NCBI GenBank assembly: GCA_016933255.1
Contig: JAFGBF010000027.1
Span: 1 to 64,000, forward strand
Length of the DNA stretch: 64,000 nt
DNA from: Candidatus Krumholzibacteriota bacterium
GTDB lineage: Bacteria; Krumholzibacteriota; Krumholzibacteriia; Krumholzibacteriales; Krumholzibacteriaceae
Reading direction: 5' to 3'
Part shown: positions 1-8,077 of the stretch, in pieces
Layout: every line of letters begins with the position of its first letter
Position numbering within the stretch: position 1 is the stretch's first letter
Program-made: the position numbers and the translations under genes
Notes under the pieces: generated by a model
Told to the model about the DNA's origin: nothing
What the model saw: only the letters and a program-made list of their open reading frames with translations
Database searches by the model: none

Positions 1-17
1 CCCCCCCCCCCCCCCCC
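1..17. repeat. 17-base poly-C tract at window edge
   Basis: The window opens with an uninterrupted run of 17 C. It abuts ordinary sequence and nothing like it recurs inside the window. A contig-end sequencing or assembly artefact is the simplest reading; a true slippery homopolymer cannot be excluded. Confidence 0.9.
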
Positions 18-92
18 TCGCCTGCAGATATAAACGACGATTTAGCGGCTCTTTCCGGTTTTTTTCTTGAAGAGGTCATCTATATGATGTAG
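18..92 (+). CDS. Possible 3' end of a truncated upstream gene
   Basis: Directly after the poly-C run one frame stays open for 24 codons (SPADINDDLAALSGF...EEVIYMM) and ends with TAG at 90-92, just before the next gene. The composition is protein-like, and the C-run would add in-frame prolines if real. The piece is too short to name, so this is only a candidate C-terminus of a gene cut by the window edge. Confidence 0.3.
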   Translation, partial: SPADINDDLAALSGFFLEEVIYMM

Positions 93-105
93 TCTGGTCA
101 TCGAT

Positions 106-1812
106 GTGAGGTGGATGATGAAGATGATGAGGATGATTCAGATACTGCTGCTTGCCGCGATGCAGTTTTCTTCCCGGGCCTTATCCTGCGACATTTCTTC
201 CGGAGTCGTAATAAATGAAGTCTATTACGACCATCCAGGCGTAGATTCCGGATGGGAATTCATCGAACTTCTCAACATGAGTGACTCAGCAATAGACCTC
301 TCCGGCCATACTCTTGAGGCAGTCGACGGCAGGACAGGTATTCCAAGGTTTCTGTGGGCATCTCCTGCAGGGTTGATTCTCGATAAAGCAGAAATACTTC
401 TTATAGCGGGCGAATGCAGAGTCGTACCGGACTATCTGATTCTCCAGGGTGATATTGAAAACGGGCCTGACGGAATAAGGCTTTGCAGGTCCGATAGTGT
501 AATCGACAGGGTGGGATATGGCGAACTGGAAGTGGAAGATCTTTACGAATCGATTCCGGCTGTCGACGCAGAGGACGGATTTTCACTTGCCAGAAAACCG
601 GATGGTCATGATTCGAATATCAACTGCAACGATTTCGTAGAGGCGCATCCCACGCCGGGGAGGAGAAACTGGTACAGCCAGGATATAGAAATAAGATTGG
701 ATAAAAATTTTATTATATTATGCAACAATAAGTTAGAGAGTATTTTAGTTTCGATTGAAAATGCCGGACTCGAAAGGTTCAAAGGGGAAATATACCTCCA
801 GATCGTATCCGGTCTTTCCCCCGTCACCCAAAGATTCCCGGTGGAAGTCGATTTGCCTCCCGGTGCATATGATTTTGTGGAGATGAGTATGTTTTTTTCA
901 TCTTTGCAATATGGCGCAGCGGATCTTGTAGCTTCTGGTAATATAGATGAGAACCCCTGCAATGACAGCTGCCGCGTGGTTCTGGTCGAATCTCCTTCCG
1001 ATCTCGTGATAAATGAGATCATGTACCGGCCTCTTTCCGGAAGATCTGAATGGATCGAACTTTATAACAGGACAGTGCGGGAAGTCGATATCTCCGGATG
1101 GAAGGTCATTGACGCGGCGGGGAATGAAGGAGATCTCGAGGCAGGTCGTATAGAGGGTAATGGATTTTTGATAATTGCTGATGACGGGGGATCGTTTATG
1201 GATGAATACCCTGAATTCCAGGCCGGTCTGATCGGAATGGAGGGAGATCTTCCTGCTCTCAATGACCAAAACAGCGGAGAGATCGCCGAAAGCGTAGAAC
1301 TTCGGGATGCCGGCGGCGGATTGGTCGACAGAGTCTCGTATCGCGATCTTTCAGGAGGTGAACGCGGACGATCGATCGAAAGGCTCTCGCCGGAAGTCTG
1401 CAGCAGTTCGGCAGACGGTATCTGGCACAGATGTTCCTTTATTTCAGGGGCATCTCCCGGGGAGCAGAATTCCGTATACATCTCCGATGATATCTCCTCA
1501 TTTCATATCAGTATCTCTCCCAATCCGTTCAACCCGTCTGAGACTAGATATACGGAGATAACCGGCAAATGCAGAAGATGGGAGAGCGGATTCTCGGTGT
1601 CTATCTTCGACTTAAGGGGGATACGGATAAGGCGGGTCTTTTCGGAACGAAACGGGGCAAAGAGCTTTACGTGCAGGTGGGATGGAAAATCTGAAGACAA
1701 ACGATGTCTGAGGGCGGGGTTGTATCTGTGTGTAGTGGAGTTCACAGGGTCGGGAGGTAGTGTGTGCAGAAGGGAAAAGGCCTGTGTAGTATTATCGGAA
1801 CCTGGAAGATGA
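106..1812 (+). CDS. Exported protein with two lamin-tail domains and a FlgD-like C-terminal tail
   Basis: A signal peptide (IQILLLAAMQFSSRALSC) leads into a first lamin-tail (LTD) domain, roughly residues 30-190, with VVINEVYYDHPG and WEFIELLNMSDSAIDLSG. A CARDB/Ig-like stretch follows (about 195-300), then a second LTD (about 303-460) starting VINEIMYRPLSG with WIELYNRT and ISGWKV. The C-terminus (about 480-568) has SPNPFNPSET, VSIFDLRG and a WDGK turn, like FlgD-type or type IX-style tails. Bacterial LTDs are known on secreted nucleases and other surface proteins; no catalytic domain is visible here. The stop overlaps the next start (ATGA). The start is uncertain: GTG 106 is the longest reading, and ATG codons follow at 115, 118, 124, 127 and 133. 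Confidence 0.85.
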   Translation: MRWMMKMMRMIQILLLAAMQFSSRALSCDISSGVVINEVYYDHPGVDSGWEFIELLNMSDSAIDLSGHTLEAVDGRTGIPRFLWASPAGLILDKAEILLIAGECRVVPDYLILQGDIENGPDGIRLCRSDSVIDRVGYGELEVEDLYESIPAVDAEDGFSLARKPDGHDSNINCNDFVEAHPTPGRRNWYSQDIEIRLDKNFIILCNNKLESILVSIENAGLERFKGEIYLQIVSGLSPVTQRFPVEVDLPPGAYDFVEMSMFFSSLQYGAADLVASGNIDENPCNDSCRVVLVESPSDLVINEIMYRPLSGRSEWIELYNRTVREVDISGWKVIDAAGNEGDLEAGRIEGNGFLIIADDGGSFMDEYPEFQAGLIGMEGDLPALNDQNSGEIAESVELRDAGGGLVDRVSYRDLSGGERGRSIERLSPEVCSSSADGIWHRCSFISGASPGEQNSVYISDDISSFHISISPNPFNPSETRYTEITGKCRRWESGFSVSIFDLRGIRIRRVFSERNGAKSFTCRWDGKSEDKRCLRAGLYLCVVEFTGSGGSVCRREKACVVLSEPGR

Positions 1813-2576
1813 CAGTTGCTGTCTTTTTAGCAATAGCCGCATTATCCCCGGATCTTTCTGCTTTTGACCACCTTCATTCATGGAATTCCGGTATGGGTGG
1901 TGTCGAAAGGCTGGGTCCGGATCGAGACTATCTGTTCAGTGACAGTTCATCCGTGTCAAAAGGGATCTTCGTATCAAGTTCGAAACCCTACTCTCTCGAG
2001 GATCTCACCGCAGTTAAACTCGAATCCTATTTCTCAACGGAGCGGACACTATTCATCGCGGGACTCGGAAGCCTGAAACACGATCTTTATCATGAGGAGC
2101 TTTTTCAGGCCAGGGTGTTCATAGCTTTCTTTCGAGAGAGTGTGATACTCGGGGCTGCGGCCAGTATGCTGAGGAAGAATATTTCAGGGTCCGATCCGCT
2201 CGTCACATGGAAATTTAATGGTTCGGTCTCAATCGGGAAAAAGAATATTGGAAGACTCGTTCTGAGAACAGGTCTTTGCCGGGATGACGCGGGAGAATTT
2301 TATTCGCCTTTCTTCAGCCTGTCGATGGTGATCTCCCCGGTAGAGCTCATTCTTGATTTTGACTCTTTGGATTGGATGGAAGGAGACAACAGGGTCGGGG
2401 TCATTATTCCGGCCGACAGCAATTTTTATCTTTTATCAGGGTACAGGGCAGCGACAGGAGAAGTGTCGGGTGGAGTGCTATGCCGCAGCGGAAAGTTGAT
2501 CCTGTCTGTTTCGTGCAGCAGCCACCCCGTTCTTGGCGAGACTTTCTGTTTCGGTGCGGCGAGGATGTGGAGATGA
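1809..2576 (+). CDS. Exported protein of unknown function, middle gene of the LTD triad
   Basis: I chose ATG 1809 because it forms an ATGA overlap with the preceding stop and puts a signal peptide (MTVAVFLAIAALSPDLSA) at the N-terminus; an upstream in-frame GTG at 1764 would bury it. The remaining ~235 residues are short alternating hydrophobic strands (VKLESYF, LFIAGLGS, ARVFIAFF, VELILDFD), typical of a small beta-barrel or beta-sandwich. I recognise no family. The stop overlaps the next gene (ATGA again), so all three genes are probably translationally coupled and act together at the cell surface. Function unknown. Confidence 0.75.
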   Translation: MTVAVFLAIAALSPDLSAFDHLHSWNSGMGGVERLGPDRDYLFSDSSSVSKGIFVSSSKPYSLEDLTAVKLESYFSTERTLFIAGLGSLKHDLYHEELFQARVFIAFFRESVILGAAASMLRKNISGSDPLVTWKFNGSVSIGKKNIGRLVLRTGLCRDDAGEFYSPFFSLSMVISPVELILDFDSLDWMEGDNRVGVIIPADSNFYLLSGYRAATGEVSGGVLCRSGKLILSVSCSSHPVLGETFCFGAARMWR

Positions 2577-4051
2577 TGAAATGGATGCTGGCGGCTGTAA
2601 TTGTATTTTCAGGCTGTTCATCCCCTTTTTTCGGCAGTGATCCCTCCAGCGGAACTATTCAGGATCGGAATCAATACGAGATCGTACAGGAAGAGTATGA
2701 AATGAGAGATGTATTGAGCAGGTTCAAACCAGGAGTGATTCTGACCGGGAAAAATGGAATCGATGATACTGTTGAAAAAAGTGATCTGAGGTTCTTCCTT
2801 TCAGGGTTGCGGTCCAGATTTACGGGAAGAATAGAAAAGAAAGAAAATATTACCCGGTCGGTGATCTTTATCGAGAATCAGGGGTTCTCGGGCAGGGTGC
2901 GCCTCTATGCCGGTGATTTCATGCCTGATCTTGCCCTCGGAGCGATCTTTGCCGGCTACAGGTTTTCCTATCCGTTTTCGAGCGGGTATCCGCTAAGAAG
3001 AGAGAGATCGATTACAAGACACACATCTTTTTATGGAACGAGTATCAGAGGAGCCGCTCTGAGGGCGGGTACTTCCGGATCCTCCCTGCTTCTCTTTGCA
3101 GGAAGAGCAGGGAAATGGAATGACAAGGAGTTCAAGTCAGAAAGCCGTAACATATCGGGGGCGCGTATAGAGGCAGATTCGGGAAGGTACCGTGCAGGAA
3201 TGACATTATGCTCCGATAACAGGCATCTTCTGGCGGGGTTTGATCATACTGTCGAAGATAGAAATTGCCTGATATCAGGTGAATTATTACGGTCCGGTGA
3301 AGGAAAGACCGGGTTATTATGGGGAATGCGTAAAAAAACAGGGGCCTGCAGGGTCGGGTTCCTTTTTTTCAGGCTTCCTTCAGGAATGAGAAACAGATTT
3401 GGAGACATACCCGGTGGAATAGGAGACCAGGATTCCGACAAAAGGGGGATCTCTGTCGTCGGGTCCTTTTCTCGCCCGCGTTTTGGAAGATTCCGGGCTT
3501 CGTTCGAAAAACGCAGAGACGACAATGGAAAAGAAACGGTAATCACCTGCAGTTCCAGATTCGAGTATTCAGCCAGGCTCCATTCCGGCCGCTGGAGATT
3601 ATCTTATTCGAGAAGAGACGGCACTGAAACGGGTTACACTCTGTTCCCGCCGGGAAAAGCTGACTCTCGACTTGAGAAGGAAAAACTTGATCTTCTTATA
3701 TCAGCCCGGCCGTACAAGATATTCACCTTAAGGATCCAGGCCGGATGTATCTGGTCGGAAGAATATCACGGATATATATTATTGAACTCTTTGAGCTTCG
3801 GCGGCAGCAGGTCTCTTTTCCGGACGACGATATTCTCCGGGATATACAGGTCTGTCAGGGGCCGGCCAGCATTCTACAGTTATGAACCTGCCTTAATAGG
3901 AGGTTATCCATGGAAATATCTCTCAGACAATGGGATCAGGGCCGGCATTAAGTGTCGATTGAAAATAGGCAGATCCAGTGTAAATTTAAAATTCGCAGAC
4001 GGGACTCAGGACAGCTGGGAGATCGATTTTCAGCTGCTGTTCGATTTATAG
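2573..4051 (+). CDS. Outer-membrane lipoprotein with beta-barrel-like sequence
   Basis: ATG 2573 overlaps the previous stop and gives a lipoprotein signal (MMKWMLAAVIVFSGC, lipobox FSGC). The open frame extends upstream to 2372, but that part lies over the previous gene. The ~490-residue product is rich in R, S, G and aromatic residues with repeated amphipathic strands. VRLYAGDFMPDLALGAIFAG followed by HTSFYGTSIRGAALRAG resembles the barrel part of Bacteroidetes helix-hairpin-helix proteins (a D-x-RxxFGQGL...SLRGAA pattern from memory), but no helix-hairpin-helix repeats are visible here. It probably sits in the outer membrane as partner of the lamin-tail protein. The barrel assignment is inference from strand pattern. 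Confidence 0.7.
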   Translation: MMKWMLAAVIVFSGCSSPFFGSDPSSGTIQDRNQYEIVQEEYEMRDVLSRFKPGVILTGKNGIDDTVEKSDLRFFLSGLRSRFTGRIEKKENITRSVIFIENQGFSGRVRLYAGDFMPDLALGAIFAGYRFSYPFSSGYPLRRERSITRHTSFYGTSIRGAALRAGTSGSSLLLFAGRAGKWNDKEFKSESRNISGARIEADSGRYRAGMTLCSDNRHLLAGFDHTVEDRNCLISGELLRSGEGKTGLLWGMRKKTGACRVGFLFFRLPSGMRNRFGDIPGGIGDQDSDKRGISVVGSFSRPRFGRFRASFEKRRDDNGKETVITCSSRFEYSARLHSGRWRLSYSRRDGTETGYTLFPPGKADSRLEKEKLDLLISARPYKIFTLRIQAGCIWSEEYHGYILLNSLSFGGSRSLFRTTIFSGIYRSVRGRPAFYSYEPALIGGYPWKYLSDNGIRAGIKCRLKIGRSSVNLKFADGTQDSWEIDFQLLFDL

Positions 4052-4066
4052 GGATTATTTAGATAA

Positions 4067-5635
4067 TTGGAACCAATCCTGCATATTCATCGATTTATGA
4101 ACGCCCAACGCACACTCACATACGATGACAAAAGTACAGGAAGAAAGGTAATCGCATTTCCTCCTGAACTCCTGTTTCGTCCACATCTTGACGAATTCAA
4201 GCAATTCTCAAATGCGGCGACAAAAAAGGACCCTTTGAAAATAATCGGAGAAATCGAGGGAATCTATGACCGGCAGAAGAGCCTTGTAAATTATATAGCT
4301 CTCTCTGAAAGACCCTCTCAGGAGATCCTTAGGGTCGCGGAGATGGCTTTGGCCGGTGATGAGGGAGGAGTGAGGCTTCTTTATACCCTATTTCTTGCGA
4401 TCCCGGCTAAAGAGAGGTTTATCGAGAAGTTGATAGACTTTCGGAGTACAGTCCGGGTAATGATGAGGATCAAAAAGAAAGAGGAAGCCGGTCAGGAACT
4501 GCTTGAAAATGAAAAGTGGTTCAAGCAGAAGATATCAATGCTGTCGATTGCTCATCCCCTCCCGGAAGTGAGTACTGCTTCTGCGGAAAGTCCATGGCTC
4601 TCCTGGAGCGAAGGAGTGCGGAAGGCAATATCGAATCGTGACGATAAGTGGGATGAAGCAATACTTAAACGTGCGATAAATGAACTTGAAGCTGATGATT
4701 TTAGAATCAGGTCGATGATTACTTCGATAGATCCCGAGATTCGAAAAAAGCTGTATGTTTCGATAGGGGCACGGATCGAAGAGATCAAATGGAAAAAGCA
4801 GATGCTGATGGAGACGGCTGGTCAGACAGGTTCTACGACACTTTTCCTTCAACGCAAACTTGGCGAAAGATGGGATGGTGTGGTCGAGGAGCTGAGGAAA
4901 AGTACTACTGGGTCCATTCTCTATGATATGTTCGAGATCCAGAAAGGCAAGACCCACACATATCCGCAGATCAGGAACGGAACGGCCGTGATCAAAGGGC
5001 TGCTGATGCATCCAGCCCTTCAGAGAACCTCAAAATCACCGGACATACTGAGTTGTTTTCAGGTATTTGTCTCCTCAGCATCGAACGGCAAGCTTGATCT
5101 TATGCTTCCGCCTGGTAAAAAGATCATAGGTATTGCTGATTTTATGGGGTTCACTATTGATGACAGGATACTATCAATAGATCTGTCCCGTATTAATTCC
5201 AGCCTGTTTACCGGTGAGGACGATCTTCCTCTCGATATAGACTGGGCAGACGTCAATCGAGGGAAGGAACTCAGCTATAAATCCCTTGTGATGTCCTACA
5301 TGGATAATGACAGTTTTATCGCACAGCTTCTGAATAACAAGAAAGCTACATCCAAAACAGGAGTCGTAGCTCTTATAGCACAGAGAAGCCGGTCACAAAG
5401 GATTCTCGAGATGATCGCGAACAGGCGTGACTTGTACACGGGATATACGAATAAGTCGATCCCTCTGCATCTTATCATGAATCCGGCAAAGATCCCTCTG
5501 ACTACACTGAGGAAATTCATCCATATCCGTTATGTGGACAAGATGACTCTCGTCAAGCTCAGCCAGCGCGGGAATGGAAGAGTAAGAGAAGAAGTCCGGC
5601 GTGAGATCGAGCGATATCTCCGAAGTTCCTCGTAA
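4067..5635 (+). CDS. Large cytoplasmic helical protein of unknown function, repeat-like C-terminus
   Basis: The product (522 aa from TTG 4067, or from in-frame ATG 4097) has no signal peptide or membrane segment. The middle is charged and helical with likely coiled coil (IKKKEEAGQELLENEKWFKQK). The C-terminal ~120 residues (ILEMIANRRDLYTGY, IPLHLIMNPAKIPLTTLRKF, MTLVKLSQRGNGRVREEV) look like leucine-rich-variant/HEAT-type helical repeats of the kind that carry NPxTPxxxL motifs. It lies 15 bases after the lamin-tail triad in the same direction, so it may be co-transcribed, yet its cytoplasmic character differs. I do not recognise a named family. Confidence 0.75.
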   Translation: MEPILHIHRFMNAQRTLTYDDKSTGRKVIAFPPELLFRPHLDEFKQFSNAATKKDPLKIIGEIEGIYDRQKSLVNYIALSERPSQEILRVAEMALAGDEGGVRLLYTLFLAIPAKERFIEKLIDFRSTVRVMMRIKKKEEAGQELLENEKWFKQKISMLSIAHPLPEVSTASAESPWLSWSEGVRKAISNRDDKWDEAILKRAINELEADDFRIRSMITSIDPEIRKKLYVSIGARIEEIKWKKQMLMETAGQTGSTTLFLQRKLGERWDGVVEELRKSTTGSILYDMFEIQKGKTHTYPQIRNGTAVIKGLLMHPALQRTSKSPDILSCFQVFVSSASNGKLDLMLPPGKKIIGIADFMGFTIDDRILSIDLSRINSSLFTGEDDLPLDIDWADVNRGKELSYKSLVMSYMDNDSFIAQLLNNKKATSKTGVVALIAQRSRSQRILEMIANRRDLYTGYTNKSIPLHLIMNPAKIPLTTLRKFIHIRYVDKMTLVKLSQRGNGRVREEVRREIERYLRSSS

Positions 5636-5750
5636 TACGGGACCGGTTACGGATAATGACGGCCTGATTTCCACATTGAGAAATTCAACCGCGAAATCCC
5701 CCAAAAATCCTGATATTTTAGACTGGAGCTCCTTGTTTTTGCCGCTCCGG

Positions 5751-5767
5751 CCTCTAAGTATTAGAGG
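5751..5767. promoter_or_regulatory. Inverted repeat next to the aminotransferase -35 box
   Basis: CCTCTAA-GTA-TTAGAGG is a perfect 7-3-7 inverted repeat ending 2 bases before TTGACA. That position suits an operator; a short RNA hairpin from the upstream transcript is the alternative. Confidence 0.4.
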
Positions 5768-5769
5768 TG

Positions 5770-5798
5770 TTGACAAATCCACTCTGACTACTTAATAT
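5770..5798 (+). promoter_or_regulatory. Sigma-70-type promoter for the aminotransferase gene
   Basis: TTGACA at 5770-5775, a 17-base spacer and TAATAT at 5793-5798 (4 of 6 to TATAAT). It lies 50 bases upstream of the ATG and probably also serves the carbamate kinase gene 74 bases beyond the aminotransferase stop. Confidence 0.6.
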
Positions 5799-5848
5799 GC
5801 CCGTATCAGGTCGTATTGAATTTTTAGTTTCCAATTTTAGGAGGCGTG

Positions 5849-7000
5849 ATGCTGGCAGATCGGATGAAACGTCTTGGGACAGAGACCGCTTTTGAGGTCC
5901 TTGCCCGCGCGAAAAAAATGGAGGCCGAGGGGAGAGAGATCATTCATCTTGAGATAGGTGAACCCGATTTTAATACACCTCGAAATATCATTGACGCGGC
6001 TATCGGAGCTTTGAATGACGGGTTTACGCATTACGGCCCCTCTGCCGGGATGCCGAACGTCAGGAAGACCTTTGCTGAATTTTTAACAAAAGATAGAGGT
6101 ATTGAAGTACTGCCGGAGAACATAGTGGTCACACCTGGAGCTAAACCTATTCTATTCTTTTCGATACTTGCCCTGGTCAACGCCGGGGAAGAGGTCGTCT
6201 ATCCCAACCCTGGATTTCCAATCTATGAATCAGTTATTAATTTTGTAGGAGGAAAGCCCGTTCCTGTTCCTCTCCGGGAAGAGAAGGAATTTTCTTTCGA
6301 TCTTGAAGAGATGAAGGGATTGGTCAACGATAACACAAAGCTGATAATAATCAACTCTCCCCAGAATCCTACCGGCGGGGTCTTGAAACCGGAGGATATG
6401 AAGGGAATAGCCGAGCTTGCTGAAAAACACGATGCATGGATATTGAGCGATGAGGTCTACAGCAAGATGGTATATGACGGAGAACATGTCAGTATTTATG
6501 ATTTTCCGGAAGTAAGGGAAAGAACCATCCTTCTCGAGGGCCATTCAAAGTCTTACGCGATGACAGGCTGGAGGCTCGGTTATGCTGCAATGCCTGTTGC
6601 TCTGGCTGAACAGATCTCAAAACTTCAGACAAACAGTAATTCCTGCACGTCGAGTTTTACTCAGGTGGCAGGAATCGAGGCGCTGACCGGTCCGCAGGAT
6701 GAATCACTGAAAATGATGGCTGAGTTTAAGGCGAGAAGAGATATGTTTGTTGAGGGCCTTAATCAGCTTCCGGGATTCAAATGTCTGAAACCAAAAGGCG
6801 CTTTTTATGTCTTCCCCAATATTACCGGTACAGGCAAAAAATCCAAGGAACTCGAGGAGTTCCTTCTTGAAAAAGCGGGTGTAGCCGGCCTGAGCGGTAC
6901 GAGTTTCGGTAAATATGGAGAAGGGTATTTGAGATTCTCTTACGCGAACTCGCAGAAAAATCTTAAAAGGGCTCTTGAAATGATCAGGGCAGTCCTCTAA
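5849..7000 (+). CDS. Class I/II pyridoxal-phosphate aminotransferase
   Basis: This cytosolic transaminase moves an amino group between an amino acid and a 2-oxo acid on PLP. The fold markers are in order: IGEPDFNTP near residue 36, HYGPSAGMPNVR, the SPQNPTGG loop near 170 whose Asn contacts PLP, ILSDEVYSK near 198-206 (Asp and Tyr of the cofactor site), and GHSKSYAMTGWRLGY with K234 as the expected Schiff-base lysine. Length (383 aa) matches the AspC/AlaT-like group; substrate cannot be told from sequence alone. ATG 5849 is preferred over the adjacent GTG 5846 because AGGAGG ends at 5844. The next gene, carbamate kinase, suggests amino-acid nitrogen metabolism. Confidence 0.93.
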   Translation: MLADRMKRLGTETAFEVLARAKKMEAEGREIIHLEIGEPDFNTPRNIIDAAIGALNDGFTHYGPSAGMPNVRKTFAEFLTKDRGIEVLPENIVVTPGAKPILFFSILALVNAGEEVVYPNPGFPIYESVINFVGGKPVPVPLREEKEFSFDLEEMKGLVNDNTKLIIINSPQNPTGGVLKPEDMKGIAELAEKHDAWILSDEVYSKMVYDGEHVSIYDFPEVRERTILLEGHSKSYAMTGWRLGYAAMPVALAEQISKLQTNSNSCTSSFTQVAGIEALTGPQDESLKMMAEFKARRDMFVEGLNQLPGFKCLKPKGAFYVFPNITGTGKKSKELEEFLLEKAGVAGLSGTSFGKYGEGYLRFSYANSQKNLKRALEMIRAVL

Positions 7001-7074
7001 ACATCTTATTCATGACAGCAATAACCCCTGGTGGAACGTTGTTTCCATCGGGGGATGCTGTTTTTCCGGAGGTT

Positions 7075-8025
7075 ATGTTGAGCACGGGGATCGATGTTAT
7101 AGCTTTGGGTGGGAACGCAATAGTGCCTGCCGGTGGAAAGGGAACGATTGAGGAACAAAAAGAAGTGACCAGGAGATCAATGGGGCAGGTTGCTGATCTC
7201 GTGGCTTCGGGGAGAAAGGTCATAGTAACTCACGGAAACGGTCCTATTGTCGGAAATATCCTGGAAAGAAACGAAGCCACAAAGGATCGGATCCCTCCTA
7301 TGCCTCTTGATATCTGTGGCGCGGATTCTCAGGGGGGGATCGGTTATATGATCCAGCAGATACTCAGGAACCAACTGAGAGCGAGAGGTGTTGAGAAACA
7401 GGTTGTCTCCCTTATTTCGCAAGTGATCGTTTCTGCCGATGATGACGCGTTCAGGCTCCCTACAAAACCGATAGGTCCATATTACACCAGGGAAGAGTCC
7501 GAAATCGTGATATCCGAAAAAGGCTGGCAGATGAAAGAGGATGAAGGGGGGCGGGGATTCAGGAGAGTCGTGGCAAGTCCCACACCTCTGGAAATAGTAG
7601 AAGCTGAGGTCATATTCAAACTTCTCGAACTTGACGTGATCGTTATTGCCGTCGGGGGAGGCGGAATCCCGGTTATAGTCAATAACGGAAGTCTTGAAGG
7701 GATGGAGGCTGTGATCGATAAGGATCGAGCGGCCTCTGTACTGGCGATGGAGATAGGAGCGGAACGGCTGGTGCTTTTAACCGATGTGGAAGAAGTATAT
7801 GTCAAGTGGGGAACGCCGGAACAGACTCCTCTTGGAAAGATCGATCTTTCAGAGATAAAGAGACTTTATGAAGCTTATGAATTTCCCGCTGGAAGTATGG
7901 GCCCGAAAATAAGATCTGCAATAGATTTTGTCAGTTCCGGCGGAAAAGAAGCGATTATATCACACGCGGGAAAGCTGCTCGACGCCTGTAAGGGAAAAGC
8001 CGGAACCCACATTGTTCCGGATTGA
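7075..8025 (+). CDS. arcC: Carbamate kinase
   Basis: Carbamate kinase makes ATP from carbamoyl phosphate and ADP, or the reverse. Signature motifs are present: DVIALGGNAIVPAGG at the start, VTHGNGPIVGNI, GGIGYMIQQ, KPIGPYYT, VAVGGGGIPVI-type glycine-rich loop, DKDRAASVLA and FPAGSMGPKI near the end. The frame opens at 7012, but family length (~310-316 aa) and GGAGG at 7068-7072 favour ATG 7075 or TTG 7078. Arginine deiminase and ornithine carbamoyltransferase are not in the window, so the carbamoyl phosphate source is unknown; pairing with an aminotransferase hints at amino-acid or purine-derived nitrogen. Confidence 0.93.
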   Translation: MLSTGIDVIALGGNAIVPAGGKGTIEEQKEVTRRSMGQVADLVASGRKVIVTHGNGPIVGNILERNEATKDRIPPMPLDICGADSQGGIGYMIQQILRNQLRARGVEKQVVSLISQVIVSADDDAFRLPTKPIGPYYTREESEIVISEKGWQMKEDEGGRGFRRVVASPTPLEIVEAEVIFKLLELDVIVIAVGGGGIPVIVNNGSLEGMEAVIDKDRAASVLAMEIGAERLVLLTDVEEVYVKWGTPEQTPLGKIDLSEIKRLYEAYEFPAGSMGPKIRSAIDFVSSGGKEAIISHAGKLLDACKGKAGTHIVPD

Positions 8026-8077
8026 GACAGGGACCGCCTTCTGGGATCTTCCGGTCAGGTTTCTCCTGGAGTAGAAT

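Larger units (their letters stand above)
5636..5848 (+). other. Intergenic region with promoter
   Basis: The 213 bases between the unknown helical protein and the aminotransferase contain no credible gene. They hold a 7-3-7 inverted repeat, a consensus-like promoter and a strong AGGAGG at 5839-5844, annotated separately. Confidence 0.6.

Noticed and set aside
898-1269. Long minus-strand frame inside the lamin-tail gene
   Set aside because: No Shine-Dalgarno, no family motif, and it is fully contained in a well supported gene on the other strand.
2372-2572. Upstream extension of the barrel-like lipoprotein frame
   Set aside because: It overlaps the preceding gene and would hide the lipoprotein signal; the ATGA-overlap start at 2573 is far better.
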